The notes under the pieces are model-generated. The model ran no database searches. It was not told the DNA's origin and saw only the letters and a list, made by a program, of their open reading frames with translations. DNA of 64,000 bases from Panicum virgatum (Eukaryota > Streptophyta > Magnoliopsida > Poales > Poaceae): assembly GCF_016808335.1 (NCBI RefSeq), contig NC_053146.1:5371015-5435014 (forward strand), given 5' to 3'. The position numbers and the translations under genes are program-made. Below are positions 55,786 to 64,000 of the stretch, piece by piece. Position 1 is the stretch's first letter, and every line of letters begins with the position of its first letter.

Positions 55786-58692
55786 ATAATCTTCAACAAT
55801 TACAAGACAATAGAGATTACCGCCAAGACTTTTGTAGGTGGTTGGCCCAAAGAGATCCATGTGTAGTAGCTCCAAGCTTCTTGATGTTGACAAATAAGCC
55901 TTCATGGGATGTGATGATGCAAATTGCTTCCCGGGTTGACAAGCACTACACAATTTGTTTTTGTCAAATGTAACATCTTTAACACCAACCACCATACCTC
56001 ATTTGAAAGCCTTCTTGAGTTGGCTCATGCCAATATGAGCAATGCGGCGATGCCAAAGTCAACCCATTGAGTTCTTGGAGAAGAGACATGTCGCCAAGCT
56101 TGCATCATTAGATGAGAAATCAATAAGGTAGATGTTACCATGTCGAAATCCTTTGAATATTAAACTCTTATCCTCCTTACTTGTCACTATAACCTCACTA
56201 TCACTAAAGGTGCATATTAGTCCTAAATCACAAAGTTGAGCAATAGATAACAAATTGAAACTAACCGACTCAACAAGCAACACATTAGAAATAGAGAGAT
56301 CCTTGATAATTGCTACCTTACCCAAACCTACCACTTTTCCTTTTGAGTTGTCACCAAAGGTGACATGTTCATAATCGCCCACATCTTCATCTAGTGAGGT
56401 GAACATCTTTACATAGCCGGTCATGTGTTGTGTACATCCGCTATCAAGCACCCAATGCTTGCCACCGGCTTTGTAGTTCACCTACACACAAATGAATCAT
56501 TTTTTAGGTTTGGGAACCCATGCAAGTTTGGGTCCTTTGACATGAGTTACTAAAGCTTTAGGAACCCATAGTTGGCGTGGTAGCTTTCCCTTAATTTGAG
56601 TGCCAATAAACTTTGCCTTAACCTTGCCACTTTTAAGCTTGCTTAATAAGAAATGATTTTCATTGAATTGAGACTTGTAATTAGGAGGCAAGGTAGGAGG
56701 TGGACGAGTAGGAATTGGACACTCCCTTGTGTGATGCCCGGTGACTTGACAATGTTGACAATATGAGCCAACTTCCTTGTTGAAGCATGCCATGAGCTCC
56801 GGCGACTTGGGACAATTTTCCGGAGGGTTGGGAAATGATCCAAGTCCATTTGTCCCAAAGTGCCTTGCATTGTGGAAGAGAATCTCCTTGTGCAAGTATT
56901 CTCCTCTTGTCACATTGAACACGCATTTGGTCATGCTTTCAAGCTCCTCCTCAAGTTGTTTCTCCCTATCATGATTAATCTTTGAACAAGAAGGAGAAGC
57001 ATGATGACAAGTAGTAGGGTGAGGCAACTCCACAAGATCATTACAAGAAGTAGCTATATTGACTTTGGTGACTTTCTTTTGAGATTCTTTAAGTTCTTCA
57101 TCCAAAGCATCAAAGGCAAGGTCAAGTTATTGATATTTCATATTTAGGTTAGCATAACCAAGCTTAAGTTTCTTGTTGCATGAAGTAAGTGACTTGTTAA
57201 GCACAACTACTTCCTCATATTTAACATTTAATTCATTATGCTTAACAAGTAGCTTGTCATGCTCCTCTTTAAGTTGCTTGCTAGGAACAATACTTGTATC
57301 ATGAGTTTCTACTACTTCATTATGCCTAACAATCAACTCATTATTTGAGGCCTTAAGCATGGCATATTCAATTTCAAGAACTTTACATTTTGATTTGTAC
57401 TTCTTGATCACTTGTTGGTACTCTTCTAGGATGTTTTGCACTTCATTAGGAGATAAGCAATGTTCACTTTCATCACTAGAGGAGTCTTCATCATCACTCA
57501 CCTTGGAGTTACCTCTTGCCATGAAGCACATGGGTGGTGGAGGTAGAGGTGCCTTATCACCATCATCTTCATCATCATGCATGGCAATCCCCATAATCTT
57601 TTTCTTGAATTCTTCATCACTTGAGTCATCATTTGAGGATTCACCATCCGTGATCCATTCTCCAAGGAAAGCCTTGACCTTCTCTTTTCTTGTGAAAGAC
57701 CCTTTCTTCTTGTGGTCCTTCTTCTCATAACTTTTCTTTGAAGTCTTGTATTGATTGTCACCATCTTCTTGTTTCTTGTTGAGCTTTAAATGCTCCGGAC
57801 AATCATATGAGAGGTGACCATATTTGCCACAATTGTAACAAACTTTCTTGACATTGTCCTTGCTCTTCCGGGTACGAAACTTGTTTTTCTTGGGGTCATA
57901 GTTGTACCCTTTCTTATTCAACCTTGACATCATCTTGGAGGTCTTCCTCATAAGGAGTGCTAGCTCAACATCACCATCTTCATCACTTGAATCTTCATTA
58001 GCTTCATCTTCGCTTGAGCTTGGTGATGGAGCTTTGCACTTGTTCTTTTTCTTAGACTTATGATCACTTTTAGCTTTGAGTGCAAGATCTCTCTTGTCTT
58101 GCGGTGGATCAACTTCTCCCAAGAGGAACATCTCATGAGACCGAATCTTCCCAACAACATCACTCACATCAAGTGTTTCAAGATCCTTCTCATAGAGCAA
58201 TAAGGTGACGATGTTGTACTTGAGCTTGTGTAGACAATGTAGAATCTTCCGGATGATATCACTAGTAGACAAAGGAGAAATATCAAGAGCGTTAATGTCC
58301 TCAATAAGCACATTCAATCGAGCATACATTTGTTTAACCAATTCATTTGGAAGCATTTTGAATTCATTTAGTTTTTCCTTAAGCATTTGATATTTTTCTT
58401 CACGAAGCTTTTTAGAACCTACATAAATAGCTTCAAGTGCTTCTCAAATTTCATGAGCGGTTTTTTTGCTGTGAACACGAGCAAAGATCTCCTCACTAAG
58501 AGCATCAAATAAAGCATTCTTTGCTCTAACACCATATTTGACTTGATCTTCATTCCACGGACCAACAATAGGTTTTTCCGTGACCGCCCAAGCCATGGGA
58601 TTAATAGCCTCAAGGTAACCCGCCATGCGAGCTTTCTAATAAGCATAGTGTCTCCCATCGAGCTTGGGTGGACCACCACTTCCCCCGGCCAT
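55786..58692 (-). pseudogene. SIRE copia gag, protease and N-terminal integrase, seven stops
   Basis: ATG at 58692 (MAGGSGGPPKLDG) opens the frame. The gag core has an acidic/Lys-rich part and a zinc knuckle CYNCGKYGHLSYDC (about 57810-57850). A second CCHC motif, CQHCQVTGHHTREC, lies near 56740. The protease has HWVLDSGCTQHMTG, then the GAG-pre-integrase block (HRRIAHIGM, LCSACQPGKQ) and the start of the integrase (LHMDLFGP), up to the Tekay junction. In-frame stops: TAG 58638, TGA 58446, TAA 57129, TGA 56499, TAG 56484, TGA 56061, TGA 56001 (first base on the minus strand). All parts share one frame. Confidence 0.88.
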
Positions 58693-58726
58693 ACTCTAGG
58701 ATTTTAAGCTTAAAAAGAGAGCCCTT

Positions 58727-58738
58727 GCTTTGATACCA
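58727..58738 (-). other. Primer binding site of the SIRE element
   Basis: Minus strand TGGTATCAAAGC, two bases after the LTR end TTACA. Complementary to initiator tRNA-Met, as in most plant copia elements. Confidence 0.88.
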
Positions 58739-58740
58739 AT

Positions 58741-59135
58741 TGTAAGGATCGTGGCCCAAGAAGGGGGGGTTGAATTGGGACTTTTTCAAATTTCTATCTA
58801 GTCCTTAACCTAGACTAGTATTGCCCAATCTATAAATTTGAAATCTAGTCACTAGAGCATACTACCACAAGGTCCTTAGGTAGGTAAACACACTATCATG
58901 ATCATGTTGCTTAAAAGATATCACACTAGCAAGATCAAAACCTAAGCAAAAGATCACACTACCATACAAGTTGTCCTAGTCAAACTACAAGCAATCAAAG
59001 ACAAGAGTAACAACAAAAGGATTTAATTGCTTGAAATAAAAGTGAGAGACATGAGACAACCGGATTTTTTCCCGTGGTATCGAGGAGTTGACGCTCCCCC
59101 CTAATCCACGTTGGAGCACCCACACAAGGGTATAG
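58741..59135 (-). repeat. Truncated 5' LTR of the SIRE element
   Basis: 395 bp matching 33398-33793 of the solo LTR closely. It stops at GGGTATAG and continues as unrelated AT-rich DNA. So about 1.1 kb of the LTR, including its promoter end, is missing. Confidence 0.9.
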
Positions 59136-60332
59136 CCATTTTTATTTTACATAATTACGTTATCTGTGCCAAAAATTCCATCTCAACCTAAATAAATGAA
59201 CAAACCAAGCCATTAACAGAAGATACTCTGAACCGACAATACAGGTGGAACTAGAAAGATGGCAACATATATAATATCTTCACTAAATGCATTTAGTTTC
59301 AAGGAGATTCAACAATTAGTTGTACAAGCCAACTGAATAGCGACAGATGATAACGATAGCAATAATTCTAGCAAGCATATGGATCATAAGCACTAATAGT
59401 GACATGTAAGGAGGGCAATGTTGATATCTCTCCCTCCCACCGTATTGCAGTTTCTATTTATTAAACCTAACTACGATATCTCAATGTCTGTGAACAGATT
59501 CCTAGATGCATAGGTGACAAATATGCTGCATGGAGAATGCATTAAAAAGCTCCATGTAAGAAATGCAGTACACGACAAAAGGTACTAACTACTGAAACGC
59601 CATGTTGCCCAAGCAAAGAACAAAGCACTTCTTAATTCTTCATAAAATTACTAATCAAGAAGCAACAGATCAAGCTTTATGCAAAGGAACCATAGAAAAA
59701 ATTACCAATTTGCAATAAACTGAAAATTCAATGGTCATTGTCCATATCTATGTTACCATGGAAGGTTCTTGACATAACCATGGATCTAAATCTAATGGTA
59801 CACCTACAACACTTTACAGCAAGTATATGTTAAGAAAACTTGCAAACTTTGCCATGGAAACCTTATCTATACGAATATAAAAGATTAAGAACAAATTATC
59901 CGTACTTATAATATCATCCGCACACAATGTTAACATGATATTGCCTTATTAACAAAATATGCCCAAAATGTCCATCTCCCTACCAATATAAATGATACAA
60001 CTGAGGATGCACTCAACTGACAACCTATGTGCAAATAGAAAATTGGTAGAATATCTCCAGCTAAGATTTCTTATTTCTTTTAGTTCCCCGTAACATATAT
60101 CCACATTTGACATTTCCTAAGTTTATAGTGGTTACCACTCACCAATTCTGACGTCCAAAAGAAAAAACATATAAACACATTCGCATTTAAGCAGAAGTCC
60201 TAGCGCGCGCGCACACACCCCACCCCACATCCCCCATCTTTTGCTATGATATTTTCACCATTATCCAAAGAATGAGACGCCCCAGACATCTGATCGTGCA
60301 GTTTAAGCAGAAATGTTACTCTAAGGCTGTAC
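59136..60332 (-). other. Intron 1 remnant of the GalT-like gene
   Basis: AT-rich DNA with no open frame, between the cut LTR and the donor site of exon 1 (CAG/GTACAGCC, 60333/60332). I searched both strands by eye for the missing middle exon (an HSHSQ-like active site) and did not find it. Confidence 0.6.
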
Positions 60333-60819
60333 CTGAACATACTTCACCGCGGGGTGCTCCCGGAGCTGCCGCACGCGCGCCGCGTAGGCGAGCAGCACGT
60401 CGCGGACACCCTCGGCGCCCAGGTCCCAGAGCCGCGCGTCGTGGCGCGGCGTCTCGATGACCACGTCGTGGAACCCGAACCCGCGCACGGCGCGCTTCAC
60501 GGGCCCCTCCTCCCCGTCGGGTCCCGCCGACGCGGGCGGGGGCTCGATGTCGCGCCGCAGCGCGGGGTAGAGGTTCTCGATGACGCGGACACGCCACGGC
60601 AGCGCGTCCTCGGGCGGCACGCGGAAGATCTGGGGCGCGCACTCGGACTCGCGGCCGGCGCAGAAGGGGCAGGACGGCTTGGGGGCGTCGGCGCCGGGGC
60701 CGGAGCTAGGGTTGGCGGTGGGGTTGTGGGACTTGAGGTCGGTGGGCCGGCGAGAAGACGACCCACCGCCCGAACACGGCGTCCCGGCGCGCCTCCGAGG
60801 TTCTCGAAGCTTCCGCCAT
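60333..60819 (-). pseudogene. First exon of ADP-glucose phosphorylase / GalT-like gene, frameshifted
   Basis: ATG at 60819 opens MAEASRTSEARRDAVFGRWV-VFSP. The frame then breaks near 60745-60752 and a stop follows soon. One frame over, the family sequence continues: RPTDLKSHNP, the zinc-binding CPFC, ECAPQIFRVP, WRVRVIENLYPAL, GFGFHDVVIETP, ending KYVQ at a consensus donor. The lost bases lie where family members have a short Ala/Arg stretch, and the CCGG microhomology there suggests a small deletion. The coordinates 60333-60819 give N-terminal domain coverage up to just before the active site. Together with the far-away last exon and the missing middle, the gene is most likely non-functional. 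Confidence 0.85.
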
Positions 60820-60884
60820 CGCCGTCTAGAAGCTTCGGGCGGTGGCGCCGATGCAACGAGTAGAGGGCTTGGAGGGTAGAAAAA

Positions 60885-61205
60885 TTTTGATAGAGAGAAA
60901 TGAAGTTTTGACCACTAATTAATAGTATTAAATAAAGTCTAATTACAAAATTACCTCCACAACTGTGGTACTGTAGCATGTGCTCTAGCTAATGAGGCAT
61001 TTGACCGTACGATTAGAGGATGATTGAGCGCGGTTACTGTAGCATCACTGTAGCCAATCATGATGAAACTTGGCTCATTAGATTCGTCTCGAAAAGTTAC
61101 ACCCATTTCTAAAAAAATTTTACAAATAAACTTCGTTTAGTACTTCATGCATGCATTCATTTTTTTGTACAAAAATTTTCGTTGTTTTATCCAAACACGG
61201 CCGAG
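60885..61205. mobile_element. MITE-like element, ends not fully defined
   Basis: GACCACTAATTAATAGTATTAAAT at the left and the ATCCAAACACGGCC end at the right are typical of a widespread grass MITE family, with internal CTGTAGCA repeats. A matching left terminus was not found. It lies just upstream of exon 1 of the GalT-like gene. Confidence 0.5.
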
Positions 61206-61553
61206 AGAGCGCTCGGTGTTCGCCGCGGAACCCGGCCGCTTGTTCAGTTTCTCGGCTGTGGTTCTCGTTCTAGAGAGGACACTTGGGTCGGAGCTGGCCC
61301 ACTGACAGGTGGGACCAGGGCACAACGAGTTTGACCATTTTCCAAGACGTGTTTGACCGTTTTGTTCGTGGAGCGTGGATGGATTCACTGAAAGGTGGGG
61401 ACACAAAACGGAACTAAATTGTGGACAACTGAACCGTAGGACCCTCAATCAAATGACATGTCATTTTGCCATTTCTACTCCTACGGTTTGAATGATCCTA
61501 CCTATATTTTGAAACAAGGCATCACTCACAAGGATCAATGTCTGGGTTACGTA

Positions 61554-61686
61554 GGCTGTGTTCGCTTGGCTGTGGTTGGTGTTGATTTGTTATGAAAGAA
61601 TAATACTGCTGATTTGTTGGTGGCTGATTTAGTATGAGACAACAGTACTGCTGGCTGGTTGGCTGACAAACCAAGCAAACACAGTG
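61554..61686. mobile_element. Short MITE, 133 bp
   Basis: GGCTGTGTTCGCTTGGCTG at the left and CCAAGCAAACACAGTG at the right form imperfect inverted repeats. The interior holds repeated CTGCTG/TGATTTGTTGG motifs. Superfamily uncertain (hAT-like ends). Confidence 0.65.
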
Positions 61687-61776
61687 ATAGTAATTCTTAG
61701 CATTTGTTGGAGACCTGAGGTTAAACATTTAAGGATATGCCCAAAATTCAATGATTTCAAGAAAGAATGCAATTCA

Positions 61777-61998
61777 GACCCTGTTTAGTTCGCAAAAAGT
61801 TAATGTAGTACATTTCGTTGTTACTTGACAAATAATGTCTAATTATAAACTAATTAGACTTAAAAAATTCATCTCGTGCTAATCAGTTACACTGTATAAT
61901 TAATTATTTTTTTCAACTGCATTTAATACTCCATGCATGAGTCCGAAAATTCGATGTAAGGAATACTATAGAAATTTTTTTGGGAAGTGAACGGAGCC
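61777..61998. mobile_element. MITE with GACCCTGTTTAGTTC ends, 222 bp
   Basis: Left end GACCCTGTTTAGTTCGC and the reverse complement of the right end (GGCTCCGTTCACTTC) are similar. TCA is repeated at both borders (61774-61776, 61999-62001). The CATGCATGAG and AATTAGACTTAAAAAATTCATC motifs are typical of a common grass MITE. Confidence 0.7.
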
Positions 61999-62360
61999 TC
62001 AGATGCACTGTCTTACATAGAGTCACATGGCAGCAGGATTCGTCCCTGAAGTGGCATCACAGTGCAGTAAACATAGATGATAGATCATTCTCTACTACAT
62101 GGCAGTAACGAGAACAATCAAGAACGGACGGCATGCAAAGATACAATCATCGCGAGTACACAGCAGCATACAGCATTAGATCACTAACCATTCTATGTCT
62201 GATAACACAGGCAAATTGCAAATAGTTCACGACATATGCTCCATAGTAGACTTCTAACATAGTTCCAAGTGCTCAAAACACAAGTAGCAAAATTTGAAAA
62301 ATGCAACCAAACACAGTTGAAGTTTTGCTTGAGATGGGTTCCTGTATCCAGGCACAGAGC

Positions 62361-63998
<1,638 letters not shown>

Positions 63999-64000
63999 GG

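Larger units (their letters stand above)
35850..59135 (-). mobile_element. SIRE/Maximus-type copia element, decayed, split by a Tekay insertion
   Basis: Minus-oriented copia element with a 5' LTR piece (58741-59135), primer binding site (58727-58738), one long gag-pol frame starting ATG at 58692 and ending at 36892, and an unresolved 3' end. After mentally removing 39517-55785 (the Tekay element plus one target duplication) the frame stays constant over about 1844 codons. It lies inside an intron of the GalT-like gene in the same orientation as that gene. The 5' LTR is cut after 395 bp compared with the 1531-bp solo LTR, so flanking DNA was lost on that side. Confidence 0.85.

Noticed and set aside
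61137..61448. 103-codon ORF upstream of the GalT-like gene
   Set aside because: It starts in a MITE-like sequence and has no recognisable protein character.

Overview
This is nuclear DNA of a grass, most likely a panicoid. The evidence is the set of repeats (Stowaway and PIF-type MITEs, a CACTA element with GCCGTGTGC-type subterminal repeats, Helitrons with CTAG ends, SIRE/Maximus copia and Tekay gypsy elements with very long LTRs) and two intact plant genes with canonical introns. The species cannot be fixed from the sequence alone. LAYOUT. 1-2726: 3' half of a Tork-type copia element and its 3' LTR. 2727-30720: a family of about five diverged copies of a roughly 2 kb non-coding unit, mostly in tandem, heavily invaded by mobile DNA. 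The invaders are three solo LTRs with target-site duplications, a truncated gypsy element, a CACTA element, two Helitrons, several MITEs, a poly(A) retroposon, SINE-like copies and captured gene pieces. Because the unit is duplicated, one copy often preserves the empty site of an insertion in another copy, so many borders can be read to the base. 31303-32985: an intact seven-exon gene on + for the thylakoid PDZ/TPR protein MET1 (ZKT). 33398-34928: solo SIRE-type LTR with a perfect 5-bp duplication. 35352-60819: the remains of a minus-strand ADP-glucose phosphorylase / GalT-like gene. Its last exon (35352-35618) and first exon (60333-60819) are about 24.7 kb apart, and the space is filled by a SIRE copia element that itself carries a 16.3 kb Tekay gypsy element (39522-55785). 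No middle exon was found and exon 1 carries a frameshift, so the gene is probably dead. 62361-63998: an intact four-exon RPL15 (60S ribosomal protein eL15) gene on the minus strand, whose 5' UTR runs off the window. HOW THE PARTS RELATE. MET1 and RPL15 are housekeeping or photosynthesis genes in a TE-dense neighbourhood; the broken gene lies between them. The nest has a readable order: gene, then SIRE (nine stop codons, no net frameshift), then Tekay (LTRs about 0.25% different by my reading). The most interesting signals concern the Tekay-type elements. Their long LTRs carry exon-like blocks, flanked by splice-type sites, whose reading frame survives between two divergent LTRs, and an extra 299-codon ORF lies upstream of gag. 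Both that ORF and gag begin exactly behind a 3' splice-site-like sequence.
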